Source: Alphaproteobacteria bacterium (GTDB lineage Bacteria > Pseudomonadota > Alphaproteobacteria > SHVW01). From it: 64,000 nucleotides of DNA. The position numbers and the translations under genes are program-made. Of this stretch, positions 1 through 8,486 are shown piece after piece; within the stretch, counting starts at the first letter, position 1; every line of letters starts with the position of its first letter. Below the pieces are notes generated by a model. It was not told where the DNA came from and did no database searches. It was given only the letters and a program-made list of their open reading frames with translations. The stretch lies in the NCBI GenBank assembly GCA_016869645.1, contig VGDO01000007.1:1-64000 (forward strand), in the 5' to 3' direction.

Positions 1-130
1 CATCGGCAGAGGACATCGTCAATCACTGCTGCGACGCCTGGAATAAGCTCGTCGCTCAGCCCTGGCGCATCATGTCCCTCGGAATGCGCGATTGGGCTCA
101 TGGGTTCTGATCAGCGCGAGTTGGTATTAT
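1..130 (+). mobile_element. Right end of an IS630-family insertion sequence (cut by window start)
   Basis: The first 110 bases encode the C-terminus of an IS630-type transposase. About 15 bases past its stop lies TTGGTATTA, which resembles a terminal inverted-repeat tip and fits the TA target preference of this family. The left end is outside the window, so the repeat pair and target duplication cannot be checked and the exact boundary is a guess. The element abuts the following ABATE-domain gene. Confidence 0.6.
3..110 (+). CDS. IS630-family transposase, C-terminal fragment (partial at window start)
   Basis: The open frame entering from the left reads AEDIVNHCCDAWNKL and, further on, QPWRIMSLGMRDWAHGF before a TGA stop. 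This CDAWN...QPWRIMS...RDWA ending is the characteristic C-terminus of IS630-family DDE transposases. They cut and join DNA by a one-ended or cut-and-paste route and insert at TA. Only about 36 residues are present, so catalytic residues cannot be examined and activity cannot be judged. Confidence 0.75.
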   Translation, partial: SAEDIVNHCCDAWNKLVAQPWRIMSLGMRDWAHGF

Positions 131-169
131 TCCTGTCTGTCAACCATCTTGATGGTGATAATCTGGTTC

Positions 170-805
170 ATGCTGATCGCGGCGCTTCCGGAGGCTCTTT
201 GCCTCGACTACGCCAACACCTTGTCGTGGCGCGGCCGGGCCGAACCGTCCGAGCAACTGACGGATGTCACGAAGCTCCTGGAGTGGCTTGCGACGACGAC
301 CGGCCTTGCCGCCACGGCTACCAAGGAGCTCAAGCAGTGGGCGCGTGGCCGCCCCGAGCGCGCGTCCGAGCTTTTCGCCGAGGCGATCGCGATCCGCGAG
401 GCGATCTACGCCATCTTCAGTGGACTCGCGTCGGGCAATGCCGCCGGCGATCACAGCCTCGGCATCCTGAACGCGGCTCTCGCCAAGGCCCCGGCGCGCC
501 GGCGCCTGGCGCGGCGCAATGGAGGCTATGGCTGGCGCATCGAGCGCGCGGACCTGTCCGCGCCATCGCTGTTGGCGCCCGTGCTGTGGTCGGCCGCCGA
601 TCTGATGGTCAGGCACGACCACCGACGCATCCGCCAATGTGCCAACGAAAAGTGCCTGTGGCTGTTCGCCGACGAGAGCAAAAGCGGCACGCGGCGCTGG
701 TGCGATATGGCGTCGTGCGGCAACCGGGCCAAGGCGAGCCGTCACTATCGCCGGCACCGCGGCGAACAAACCGACAGTCGGAAAACCGCGCCCTCAAAGG
801 GCTAG
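170..805 (+). CDS. ABATE-domain / CGNR zinc-finger putative transcriptional regulator
   Basis: The protein has about 211 residues. The N-terminal part, with ALCLDYANTL near the start, matches the ABATE domain (putative stress-induced regulator). The C-terminal 45 residues form a CGNR zinc finger: a CANEKC pair, then CDMASCGNR followed by an Arg/His-rich tail. Proteins of this architecture are presumed DNA-binding regulators with unknown ligands. I chose the ATG at 170 because family members begin shortly before the LCLDYANT motif. An ATG at 152 and a TTG at 92 are also in frame, but the latter lies inside the transposase gene. The insertion sequence directly upstream may have replaced the native promoter. 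Confidence 0.8.
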   Translation: MLIAALPEALCLDYANTLSWRGRAEPSEQLTDVTKLLEWLATTTGLAATATKELKQWARGRPERASELFAEAIAIREAIYAIFSGLASGNAAGDHSLGILNAALAKAPARRRLARRNGGYGWRIERADLSAPSLLAPVLWSAADLMVRHDHRRIRQCANEKCLWLFADESKSGTRRWCDMASCGNRAKASRHYRRHRGEQTDSRKTAPSKG

Positions 806-925
806 CGTTCGAGTGCCGGCCCTTCCCGACGTCATGTCCCGCCCGTGACGGCCGTCACAGCTTGCGCGTGCAAGGTCTGGCAGTTTGCCGGTCAGACGAT
901 TCGCCAATTTGCACGAGGCAGTGTC

Positions 926-1141
926 ATGACGCGCAATTTCCCCCCCAAGCCCAAAATGGGCGAGACACAGACAATGTCGACCCAAACCGGCAGCAAGCAA
1001 CAGACGGAAAACCGGTTGGGCAGCCGCTGGCAGGCGCCCAGCTCGACGCTCGATTGGCGGCATAAGCCGGCCGACGCCCAGCAGACCCTGTTCCACGCCA
1101 TGAAGGCGGCCGCGCAGCGCCGCGCGAGCGGCGTTTGCTGA
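926..1141 (+). CDS. Small hypothetical protein
   Basis: This is a possible 71-residue protein, hydrophilic and rich in Gln and basic residues, with no recognisable domain or membrane segment. The ATG at 926 has a GAGG seven bases upstream, which is the main support for translation. The frame stays open for a further 27 codons upstream, but without a ribosome site. Its 3' end is 33 bases from the converging agmatinase-family gene. It could equally be a chance open frame in GC-rich DNA. Confidence 0.35.
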   Translation: MTRNFPPKPKMGETQTMSTQTGSKQQTENRLGSRWQAPSSTLDWRHKPADAQQTLFHAMKAAAQRRASGVC

Positions 1142-1174
1142 GAACATCTCGAAAGCGCGACTGAAAAGAGCCGC

Positions 1175-2149
1175 CTAAGCGCGGCCCTTGCGCTGTGCCG
1201 CGGCTTCGGCAAGCAGGCACAGGATCTCGAACATCATGGTGGCGCCGACGATCGCGGTGTTGCCCGAGGGATCGAAGGGCGGCGACACCTCGACCACGTC
1301 GCCGCCGACCAGGTCGAGGCCACGCAGCCCGCGCAGCATCGCCTGCGCCTCGGCCGTCGAGTAGCCGCCGATCTCCGGCGTGCCGGTGCCGGGCGCATAG
1401 ACAGGGTCGAGGCCGTCGACGTCGAAGCTGACATAGACCGGGCCGTTGCCCACCACGCGGCGCGCCTCGGCGGCGACGCGCTCCGGGCCCATCTTGAAAT
1501 ACTCCTCGATGGTGACGACGCGGATGCCCTGGGCCAAGCCCCAGTCCATGTCGTCCGCGCGGTAGAGCGAGCCGCGGATGCCGATCTGGATGGTGCGCTT
1601 GGGATCGAGCAGCCCCTCCTCGATGGCGCGCCGGAACGGCGTGCCATGCGTGTACTTGAAGCCGCCGAAATAGCTGTCCCAGGTGTCGGTGTGGGCATCG
1701 AAATGGACCATGCCGACCGGCCGGTTGCGCGTGATCGCGCGAAAAATCGGCAGCGTGATCAGGTGGTCGCCGCCGGCCGCGAGCGGCAGGGCGCCGGCCG
1801 CATGGATTCTGGCGAAGAAGGCTTCGATGCGCTTCAGCGCATCCGCGACGTCGACCGGGTTGACCGGCGCGTCGCCCAGATCGGCGCAGCGCGCGATGTC
1901 ATAGGGCGAGACCTTGGTTGCGTGATGCACGCGGCGGACCAGGCTCGACATGTTGCGGATCTCGCGCGGGCCGTGGCGCGCGCCGGCGCGGTTGGTGGTC
2001 CCGCCATCCCACGGCACGCCGACCAGCGCCACGTCGACTGCTGCTGGATCGCGCAGCAGCGGCAGCCGCATGAAGGTCGCGATATCGCCGAAGCGGGGCA
2101 TCGCGGCCGAGTCGACCGGTTGGGGATTGGGTCGCGTCGTGTCGTTCAT
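1175..2149 (-). CDS. speB: Agmatinase/guanidinobutyrase-family ureohydrolase
   Basis: This 324-residue protein belongs to the arginase/agmatinase superfamily, which hydrolyses guanidino compounds to urea plus an amine using a binuclear manganese site. The metal-ligand motifs are intact: GGDH at residues 126-129, FDAHTDTW from 150 and SFDVDGLDP from 241. The N-terminal PRFGDIATFMRLP stretch is shared by agmatinases and by guanidinobutyrase/guanidinopropionase enzymes, so the substrate (agmatine, guanidinobutyrate or similar) cannot be fixed from sequence. Length is normal. It is the last gene of a minus-strand trio with the DUF924 and GAF proteins, though gaps of 33-140 bases make co-transcription uncertain. 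The symbol is tentative. Confidence 0.85.
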   Translation of the reverse strand: MNDTTRPNPQPVDSAAMPRFGDIATFMRLPLLRDPAAVDVALVGVPWDGGTTNRAGARHGPREIRNMSSLVRRVHHATKVSPYDIARCADLGDAPVNPVDVADALKRIEAFFARIHAAGALPLAAGGDHLITLPIFRAITRNRPVGMVHFDAHTDTWDSYFGGFKYTHGTPFRRAIEEGLLDPKRTIQIGIRGSLYRADDMDWGLAQGIRVVTIEEYFKMGPERVAAEARRVVGNGPVYVSFDVDGLDPVYAPGTGTPEIGGYSTAEAQAMLRGLRGLDLVGGDVVEVSPPFDPSGNTAIVGATMMFEILCLLAEAAAQRKGRA

Positions 2150-2287
2150 GGCGGCTCCTCAAGCTGCAGGCCATTCTACTCCGGTCGCCGCGTCCGTGGC
2201 ACCGTGCGCGATCGGCCATGTCGCGTGTTGTCGGCGCGTTGGAGTCGTTGCGTCCCGGTAGAGAATTCCGCGCTGCGCGCGGCAATT

Positions 2288-2833
2288 TCAGAAGGACGAG
2301 TTCGGTCCCTTGAGGAAATCCGCTTCCTCCGGCGTCGTCTCGCGGCCGAGCGTCGCGTTGCGATGCGGGAAGCGCCCGAACCGTTCGATGATGACCTTGT
2401 GCTTGAGGGCGTAGTCGTTCAGCCGGGCATCGCCGATCCGCTCGCGGAACAGCGCGAGACATAGCTCCTGATCCGCCAGGATCTCGCTGTGCTCGAACGG
2501 CAAATAGAAGAACTTGCGGCGCTCGGCGTCGACCGCAAAGTCGAAACCGCGCTGGGTCGCCAGGCGCGCGACGGCGCGCGCCTTCTCATCGCTTGCAAAG
2601 GCGCGCGGCGTGCCTCTGAACATGTTGCGTGGGAACTGGTCGAGGGTGATGATGAGCGCAAGCGCGCCCTCGGGCGCGTCCTGCCAACGATCGCATCGGC
2701 CGTCATGGGCATCGCGATGGACCTGTCCGAAGCGCGTGCGGATGGTGTCGTCGAAGGCCGGCTCCTTCACGAACCAGCGCGGCTGCGCATAGTCGCTGAA
2801 CCAGAATTCGAGAACGTCGCGGAAATTGTGCAT
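2288..2833 (-). CDS. DUF924 family protein
   Basis: This 181-residue protein matches the DUF924 family along its whole length: an N-terminal VLEFWFSD motif, a central ITLDQFPRNMFRGT signature, then FYLPFEHSE and a C-terminal KHKVIIERFGRFPHRN block. It is predicted to be an all-helical, TPR-like cytoplasmic protein. The family is common in proteobacteria and has no established function. No signal peptide or membrane segment is present. It starts 33 bases after the end of the GAF-domain gene on the same strand. Confidence 0.9.
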   Translation of the reverse strand: MHNFRDVLEFWFSDYAQPRWFVKEPAFDDTIRTRFGQVHRDAHDGRCDRWQDAPEGALALIITLDQFPRNMFRGTPRAFASDEKARAVARLATQRGFDFAVDAERRKFFYLPFEHSEILADQELCLALFRERIGDARLNDYALKHKVIIERFGRFPHRNATLGRETTPEEADFLKGPNSSF

Positions 2834-2866
2834 GGTTCGGAGTCGCCACTCGGAATTTGCTGGTCG

Positions 2867-3388
2867 TCAGGGCCCGTCGATCTGACCGCGGAGCGCGAGA
2901 AATGCCGGCACGGCGAGCGCCGCAAACGGCCGCCCGAGCGCTGCCTTCGGCTCGTCATACCAGTCCGCTTCGTGCAGCACATTGAGCGTGCCGAGCGTCT
3001 CGCCGGCATAGCGCACAGGCAGGTTCATGATCGCCGCGCAGCCGAGCGACAGAATCAGCTCGTGATCGGGAAAGTGCGCGCGGATGTCGTCCGCCGTGTA
3101 TCCGATGAACACCTCGCCACGGTCGAACACGCGCGCCGTCCAGGGCGTTTCGCGCCTGGGCTTGCGGCCGGACACAGGGTAGGCATCGGGCATGTTGGTG
3201 TAGATACGCTCAGATTCGTTTGTGTCCGGACGCAGGAGCAGAATGGTAAACAGCTTGTGGCCAACCGTTCGGCGGAGGCCGTGGTCGAGCGCCGCGAATA
3301 GCGGTGCGGGCTGACCAGGCTCGGCCATGGCGCGCGCCGCCGCGGACCACGCGGCCCAGGCCTCGCCGCTCCCCGTGTCTCCAGCCAT
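2867..3388 (-). CDS. GAF-domain protein
   Basis: This 173-residue protein consists mostly of one GAF domain. Features include a FTILLLRPDTNESERIY strand, a central WTARVFDRGE segment, CAAIMNLPV and the terminal GTLNVLHEADWY strand-helix typical of the fold. GAF domains bind small ligands such as cyclic nucleotides or aromatic compounds; no output domain is attached. The ATG at 3388 is preferred because GGTGGAG lies about five bases upstream; an ATG 13 codons earlier (3427) is also possible. Ligand and role are unknown. Confidence 0.75.
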   Translation of the reverse strand: MAGDTGSGEAWAAWSAAARAMAEPGQPAPLFAALDHGLRRTVGHKLFTILLLRPDTNESERIYTNMPDAYPVSGRKPRRETPWTARVFDRGEVFIGYTADDIRAHFPDHELILSLGCAAIMNLPVRYAGETLGTLNVLHEADWYDEPKAALGRPFAALAVPAFLALRGQIDGP

Positions 3389-3553
3389 TGCACTCCACCC
3401 CCGCCAGTCGCCTTCGCGGCGCATCATTCTCGCGTGCCGAACCGACCGTCAAGCCGCCGCTTTGTGCTGGACATCGGCTCCGGCAGGGGAAACTCTCTAA
3501 AGCGAAGATGGCGGCGGACCGATGCCGTCACCAGCCCATATCGGAGTTTGCCT

Positions 3554-5293
3554 ATGACCGACGGTCTTGCCCGTCCCCAATTGGCGCAGGGCGCTGCGCA
3601 GACCTATCGCCCGGCGATTGCCGGCTTGCGCCACGTGGTGGTCGCCGGCCACCACGGCGCTGCCCACGCCGGATTCAAGATCCTCGAGGCAGGCGGCAAT
3701 GCGGTCGATGCGGGCGTGGCGGCCGGCATCTGCCTCGGCGTGCTGCAGAGCGACCTGGTCAACGTCGCGGGCGTGGCGCCGATCATGTACTACGAAGCCA
3801 AGACCAAACAGGTGCTGACCATCAGCGGCCTCGGCACCTGGCCCAAGGCGGTCACGCCCGACTATTTCCAGAAACGCCATGGCGGCAAGATCCCCGACGG
3901 CATCCTGCGCACCGTGGTGCCGGCGGCGCCCGACGCCTGGATCATGGCGCTCGAGCGCTGGGGCACGATGAGCTTCGGCGAAGTCGCCGAAGCTGCGATC
4001 CGCTTCGCGCGCGACGGCTTCGTCATGTACCCGCTGATGAGCGAGTTGATCGGCGTCAACGTCGAGGGTTACAAGCGCTGGCCGTCCAGTGCCGCGATCT
4101 ACCTGCCGAACGGCAGGCCGCCACAGCCGGGCGACATCTTCAAGCAGACCGATCTCGCGCGCTCGCTGCAATACATGGTCGACCAGGAGAATGCGGTGAA
4201 GTCGCGCGGCCGCGCAGCCGGCCTCTCCGCCGCGCGCGATGCCTTCTACAAGGGCGATATCGCCGCGACCATCGTCAAGTATCACCGGGAGAATGACGGG
4301 CTGATGACTGCCGAGGACATGGCGGGATATCGCAGCGCCATCGAACCGCCGGTGCGTGTGCGCTTCGGCAACATGGACGTCTATACCTGCGGTCCGTGGT
4401 GCCAGGGTCCGGCGCTGGGCCAGATGCTCAATCTGGTCTCCGGTTACGACCTCAAGTCGCTCGGCCACAATTCGCCCGCCTATGTTCACCTGATCACAGA
4501 GGTGATGAAGCTCGCCTTCGCCGATCGCGAGCGCTACTACGGCGATCCGCGCTTCGTCGAGGTGCCGCTCGACCGGCTCATGTCGACGTCCTATGCCGCC
4601 GAGCGGCGCCAGTTGATCCGCATGGACAAGGCTTGGCCCGGGATGCCGCCGGCGGGCGACGCCGCGCCGACCGGCTTCAAGCGCGCCGCCGGCGACCCGC
4701 CGGTGCCGATGGACACTTCCTATGTCTGCGTCGTCGACAAGCACGGCAACGCCTTCTCGGCGACGCCGAGCGACACTTCGGCCGACACGCCGGTCATCCC
4801 CGGCACCGGCCTCTGTCCCTCCTCGCGCGGCTCGCAGAACTGGGGCGACCCCGCGCATGCGTCCTCGGTCGCACCGGGCAAGCGCCCGCGCCTCACGCCC
4901 GCGCCGGCGCTCGCGGTCGAGCCGGGCCGTGCGCTGCTGCCGTTCGGCACGCCGGGCGGCGACGTGCAGAAGCAGGCGATGCTGCAGGTCCTGCTCAACA
5001 TGACCGTGTTCGGCATGGACCCGCAGCGCGCCGTCGAGCAGCCGCGCTTCGCGACCTACAGCTTCCCCGACTCCTTCCAGCCGCACAGTTATTTCCCGGG
5101 CTGGCTCAATCTCGAGGGCCGGCTGCCGAAAGCGACCGGCGAGCACCTGTCGAAGCTCGGTCACGACGTCCACTGGTGGCCGGATTGGATCTGGCGCGCC
5201 GGCGCGGTGTGCGCGATCTATGCCGACCAGGAAAAAGGCACGATCACCGGCGGCGCTGATCCGCGCCGGCCGGCCTACGCGCTCGGCTGGTAG
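3554..5293 (+). CDS. Gamma-glutamyltransferase-family Ntn hydrolase
   Basis: The 579-residue protein aligns with the gamma-glutamyltranspeptidase family, whose members cleave autocatalytically before a threonine that then acts as nucleophile. The N-terminal HHGAAHAGFKILEAGGNAVDAGVA segment (split motif HHGAAHAG / ILEAGGNAVDA) and the DTSYVCVVDKHGNAFS junction are present. Thr388 in the DTS motif is the likely nucleophile, followed by PGTGL and a C-terminal GTPGGD motif. The start at 3554 has GGAG seven bases upstream. No signal peptide is visible, unlike periplasmic glutathione-degrading GGT, so a cytoplasmic amidohydrolase role is plausible. A DUF427 gene and a solute-binding protein gene follow on the same strand. 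Confidence 0.85.
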   Translation: MTDGLARPQLAQGAAQTYRPAIAGLRHVVVAGHHGAAHAGFKILEAGGNAVDAGVAAGICLGVLQSDLVNVAGVAPIMYYEAKTKQVLTISGLGTWPKAVTPDYFQKRHGGKIPDGILRTVVPAAPDAWIMALERWGTMSFGEVAEAAIRFARDGFVMYPLMSELIGVNVEGYKRWPSSAAIYLPNGRPPQPGDIFKQTDLARSLQYMVDQENAVKSRGRAAGLSAARDAFYKGDIAATIVKYHRENDGLMTAEDMAGYRSAIEPPVRVRFGNMDVYTCGPWCQGPALGQMLNLVSGYDLKSLGHNSPAYVHLITEVMKLAFADRERYYGDPRFVEVPLDRLMSTSYAAERRQLIRMDKAWPGMPPAGDAAPTGFKRAAGDPPVPMDTSYVCVVDKHGNAFSATPSDTSADTPVIPGTGLCPSSRGSQNWGDPAHASSVAPGKRPRLTPAPALAVEPGRALLPFGTPGGDVQKQAMLQVLLNMTVFGMDPQRAVEQPRFATYSFPDSFQPHSYFPGWLNLEGRLPKATGEHLSKLGHDVHWWPDWIWRAGAVCAIYADQEKGTITGGADPRRPAYALGW

Positions 5294-5302
5294 GACGTCG
5301 AC

Positions 5303-5703
5303 ATGTCGGTTGCCGTCAGCAGCAAGGCGCCCGGCTTCGCCAAGAACCCGGACAAGCGCATCGAGCTCAAGCGTGAAGGCAAGCGGGTGCGCGTCGAAGT
5401 GGGGGCGTGATCGTCGCCGACAGCGGCGCGACGATCACGATGTACGAATCAGGCGGCTATGCGCCCGTGCCCTACTTCCCGCCCGAGCACGTGCGGCTCG
5501 ACCTCCTGACACCGACGGCCAAATCGACCCATTGCCCTTACAAGGGCAACGCGTCCTACTGGACGATCGAGGCCGGCGGCAAGCGGCTTGACGACGGGGC
5601 GTGGAGCTACCATTCGCCCTATGACGAGTTGCTGGACATGGGCGGGCGCTTCACCTTCTATGGCGACAAGGTCGACGCCATCGTGGTCGATGAGAACGGT
5701 TAG
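5303..5703 (+). pseudogene. DUF427-domain protein, interrupted by a one-base frameshift
   Basis: The ATG at 5303 opens 35 codons ending at a TGA at 5408. The rest of a DUF427 domain (ADSGATITMYESGGYAPVPYF, then HCPYKGNASYWT and YGDKVDAIVVDENG) continues in the next frame to 5703. Adding one base to the five-G run at 5401-5405 restores a single frame of about 133 residues reading VEVGGVIVADSG across the join. The lesion is therefore a one-base deletion in a homopolymer. It is either a real recent mutation or a sequencing error. The GTG at 5407 could start a truncated product. DUF427 proteins have no settled function. It lies nine bases after the GGT-family gene. Confidence 0.8.
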
Positions 5704-5735
5704 GCCAAGCTGAACACCGCGGGGGAAGCCTAGAT

Positions 5736-6611
5736 ATGCCGAATGTGAAGAGGTGCGTGATCACGCGGCGCCGACTGCTGTCCGGTCTGGCGCATGGCCC
5801 GATTGCCCTGGCGCTCGCCGCGCGGCCGCTCGCCGCGCAAGATGCGCGGAGTCATCTCGCCGCCGCGAGTGTCATCGAGGACATCAAGAAGCGCGGCACT
5901 CTGACCGTCGGCGTCGCCACGTTCGTTCCCTGGGCAATGCGCAACAAGAGCGGCGACCTAATCGGTTTCGAGGTCGACGTCGCTCGGCGTCTGTCCGAGG
6001 ATATGGGCGTCAAGCTCGACCTTGTGCCCACCGCGTTCGACGGCATGGTCCCAGCGCTGATCGCGCGCAAGTTCGACGTTGTCATCACCGGCATCGTGAT
6101 TTCCGAGGCGCGGCAGCTCTTGGTGAACTTCACCCAGCCATATGCCTGGAGCATCCAGGGCTTCATCGCCAACCGGAAGCTGACCGCCGGCATGACCAGC
6201 TTTACCGATCTCAACCGGCCGGAGGTCAACGTCGTCGCACGGCGCGGCAGCAGCGTCACCGGAGCCTTCATGCAGCGCGTCGTGCCGGCTGCCCAAAAGC
6301 GGCTCTACGACGACGACACTTCGGCGATTCAGGAGGTACTGAACGGCCGTGCGCACGGCTTCTTCAGCGCCGAGCCGAAGCCGACGCTGTGGGCGCTGGA
6401 AAATCCCGACATCCTCTGGACGCCGATTCCGCGTGACCGCCTGCCCTCGGTGCCAACTGGCTTCATGGTGCGGAAGGGCGACCCCGACGGGCTCGCCTAC
6501 TTCAACTCCTGGATCCTGCTGCGCCAAATGGACGGCTGGCTCGACGAGCGGCAGACCTATTGGTTCACCACGCGCGATTGGTACGACCAGCTCGACCGCA
6601 AACCATTTTGA
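5736..6611 (+). CDS. Periplasmic amino-acid-type solute-binding protein (SBP_bac_3)
   Basis: This 291-residue protein starts with a signal peptide containing ITRRRLLSG, possibly a twin-arginine type, followed by a hydrophobic stretch to about residue 34. The mature part carries the family 3 solute-binding fold: IKKRGTLTVGVA at the start, GFEVDVARRLSEDMGVK, then DVVITGIVISEAR. These proteins deliver polar amino acids or related solutes to ABC permeases. No permease or ATPase gene is nearby, so it is an orphan binding component. A GGGGGAAG stretch precedes the ATG. The substrate is unknown. Confidence 0.85.
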   Translation: MPNVKRCVITRRRLLSGLAHGPIALALAARPLAAQDARSHLAAASVIEDIKKRGTLTVGVATFVPWAMRNKSGDLIGFEVDVARRLSEDMGVKLDLVPTAFDGMVPALIARKFDVVITGIVISEARQLLVNFTQPYAWSIQGFIANRKLTAGMTSFTDLNRPEVNVVARRGSSVTGAFMQRVVPAAQKRLYDDDTSAIQEVLNGRAHGFFSAEPKPTLWALENPDILWTPIPRDRLPSVPTGFMVRKGDPDGLAYFNSWILLRQMDGWLDERQTYWFTTRDWYDQLDRKPF

Positions 6612-6766
6612 CGGACTCTGCGCCGGCCGTGCGGCTTCGTCGCCGGGACCTTCCGTGTCCGGCCGGGCCGCCGTCGCTATCCTGCTCCCGGTTCACAGCA
6701 ACAATGTCGCAGCCCGGCGCATGGGCTTCTGGCGCCGCAGCGGCGCACAGACAAGGGAGGAAGGCG

Positions 6767-7467
6767 ATCGCACTCAGGCTCAGCATCCTCAAGCCCAGCG
6801 TCAACAGCATGGCCGTCCGCGTGCTCCTGCGCAGCGCGGGCCTCGACCACAGCGAGGCCGATGCGTGGGGCCACAGGCGCTCGCCGGAGTTCCTGGCCAA
6901 GTGCCCGGCGCATTTGACACCCATGCTGGAAACGGACGGATTGCCGCGCGGCGCCATGCGGAAGAGCTGCGCGATCATGCAGTATCTGTGCAACAAGACG
7001 GTCTCGAGCGCTTCTACCCGACCGATCCGGCGCGCCGCGCCATGATCGACAGCGCGATGTTCTACCTGATCGGCACGCTCTACCCGCTGGTCGCGCGCGC
7101 GACCTATCCGGCACTCGGCTTTCCGCTCTATCCGGGCGAGGTCGGTGCCGGCGACGGCAGCGCGGCCGACAAGGAAAAGGGCCGCAAGGAAGCCGAGGCC
7201 GCGATCGCCGAGCCGCTCGGTGTGTTCAGCAGCTTCTTCATCGGCAAGGACAAGTTCATCGGCGGCACCAGCCCGTCGATCGCCGACATCCGGTTGGGCT
7301 CGCCCCTCGAATTCCTCGCCGCGATCGACTATGCGCTGCCGGCCTGGGCCAAGAGCTACATGGCGAACCTCGAGGCGGCACTCGGCAAGGCCGATGCCGA
7401 ACCGGCGGCCGATGTGCGCGGCTACATCAAGCACGTCAAGTCGCAGCCGGGTGCCCAGCGTGATTAG
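6767..7467 (+). pseudogene. Glutathione S-transferase-like protein with frameshift and missing start
   Basis: Two frames together encode a GST-like protein of about 233 residues. The N-terminal thioredoxin-fold half (LRLSILKPSVNSMAVRVLLR to MRKSCAIMQYLCNK) runs in one frame to about 6998. The C-terminal helical half (GLERFYPTDPARRAM to ADVRGYIKHVK) continues in another frame to 7467. A one-base deletion near 6998-7003 explains the switch. A strong GGGAGGAAGG ribosome site at 6754-6764 is followed by ATC at 6767 where ATG would be expected. The gene thus seems to have lost both its start codon and its frame. Alternative starts are the ATG at 6809 or upstream. Substrate is unknown. Confidence 0.7.
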
Positions 7468-7963
7468 GGGCCTCCATCACAGCGCCTATCGCTGCCGCGA
7501 CTCCGAGGAAACGCGTCGCTTCTACGAGGACTTCCTCGGCCTGCCGCTGGTCCACACCATCGAGATCCGCCAGACCATGAGCGGGCGGCGCACGGAGACG
7601 CTGCATACCCTCTACCGACTCGACGACGGCTCGTGCCTTGCCTTTTTCGAGGCGCCCGACCGGAAGTTCGAGTTCAAGGAGCAGCACGACTACGATCTGC
7701 ACATCGCGCTCGAGGTCTCGCCCGAGGATCTGCGCATGATGTTCGACAAGGGCAAGCGGGAAGGCATCGAGACGCGCGGCATCTCCGATCACGGCTTCAT
7801 CGATTCGATCTATTTCCGCGACCCGAATGGCTACGTCATCGAGCTCACCGCCAAGCGGTCCGGTCGCGACGAGGCGATGGACCCGCGCCGCAACGAAGCG
7901 CGCGAGAAGCTGGCGGCCTGGCAGAAGAGCAAGTTCGGCGCGGCGGTCGCGCGCGCGAGCTGA
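7460..7963 (+). CDS. VOC-family (glyoxalase/dioxygenase superfamily) protein
   Basis: The protein has about 167 residues and one vicinal-oxygen-chelate domain. It begins RGLHHSAYRCRDSEETRRFYEDFLGLPLV (key motif HHSAYRC), continues with LHIALEV and ends with the YFRDPNGYVIELTAK strand. The two histidine-bearing strands and the terminal Glu provide a plausible metal site. VOC proteins include glyoxalases, extradiol dioxygenases and isomerases, and the reaction here is not identifiable. The GTG at 7460 overlaps the end of the GST-like gene by eight bases; a GTG at 7451 is an alternative. A charged C-terminal tail (EAREKLAAWQKSKFG) extends beyond the domain. Confidence 0.8.
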   Translation: MIRGLHHSAYRCRDSEETRRFYEDFLGLPLVHTIEIRQTMSGRRTETLHTLYRLDDGSCLAFFEAPDRKFEFKEQHDYDLHIALEVSPEDLRMMFDKGKREGIETRGISDHGFIDSIYFRDPNGYVIELTAKRSGRDEAMDPRRNEAREKLAAWQKSKFGAAVARAS

Positions 7964-8486
7964 CGCCCGCGACGGCACGAGGAGCAATCGCCAAGGCTGG
8001 CTGCGGAAGTCCGGCATGACCGCGCTCCGCTTCGTCGACGCGACGCGACGCGACGCGACGCGACGCGACGCGACGCGAGCAGGGTCGTATCGGATTGAAG
8101 CACTCTGCAAGCCTGAAATGTGAATCTTGCTCTGCCTTCTCAATCTTTGACGATGATTCCCATGTCCGTCGTCAAGATTGCATTTTGCGAGCCTGCTCCG
8201 GGACGGCCAATCGATGCCGATTGAGCGGCGCATGGCCGGAAGCGGGGGCTAGAGACGACGGTTGATCTGTCCCAGACGCGCGGGTTTCTGCAGGAATGCT
8301 CGGTCAGATTCCTCGTCCGCCGTTCAGGCTTTCCGAGGCCGAAGCCGCCGTCCACGCGGCGCGGGACGCTTAACGGGTCGCCCCAAAAGTGCCACTATGT
8401 GCTCCGGGTCGGCTGTCATCCGCGCAATCCCGGCTTAGATGCAGCAAGGTTCTATCCTTCCCGGGACGACATCGGGAGATCCGGCC
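7964..8486. other. Intergenic stretch of 523 bases, mostly uninterpretable
   Basis: No convincing gene lies between the VOC gene and the TPR gene. The only clear structure is the CGACG microsatellite at 8036-8078. Short open frames on both strands show no motif or ribosome site. A GGGAG at 8473-8477 serves the downstream TPR gene. The region may contain its promoter, but I could not identify convincing hexamers. Confidence 0.6.
8036..8078. repeat. CGACG pentanucleotide microsatellite (8 copies plus partial)
   Basis: Eight perfect head-to-tail CGACG units run from 8036 to 8075, with a partial CGA after them. The repeat is intergenic. A five-base unit inside a coding frame would make a phase-variable gene, but no supported gene spans it. 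Copy number is likely to vary by replication slippage. Confidence 0.95.

Noticed and set aside
3497..5173. A 558-codon minus-strand open frame
   Set aside because: It is antisense to the gamma-glutamyltransferase-family gene, with no motif and His/Arg/Val-rich composition.
8036..8078. CGACG repeats as a CRISPR array or phage integration site
   Set aside because: The units are five bases with no spacers, so this is a microsatellite only.
8140..8355. A 71-codon minus-strand open frame between the VOC and TPR genes
   Set aside because: No ribosome site, domain or composition signal supports it.
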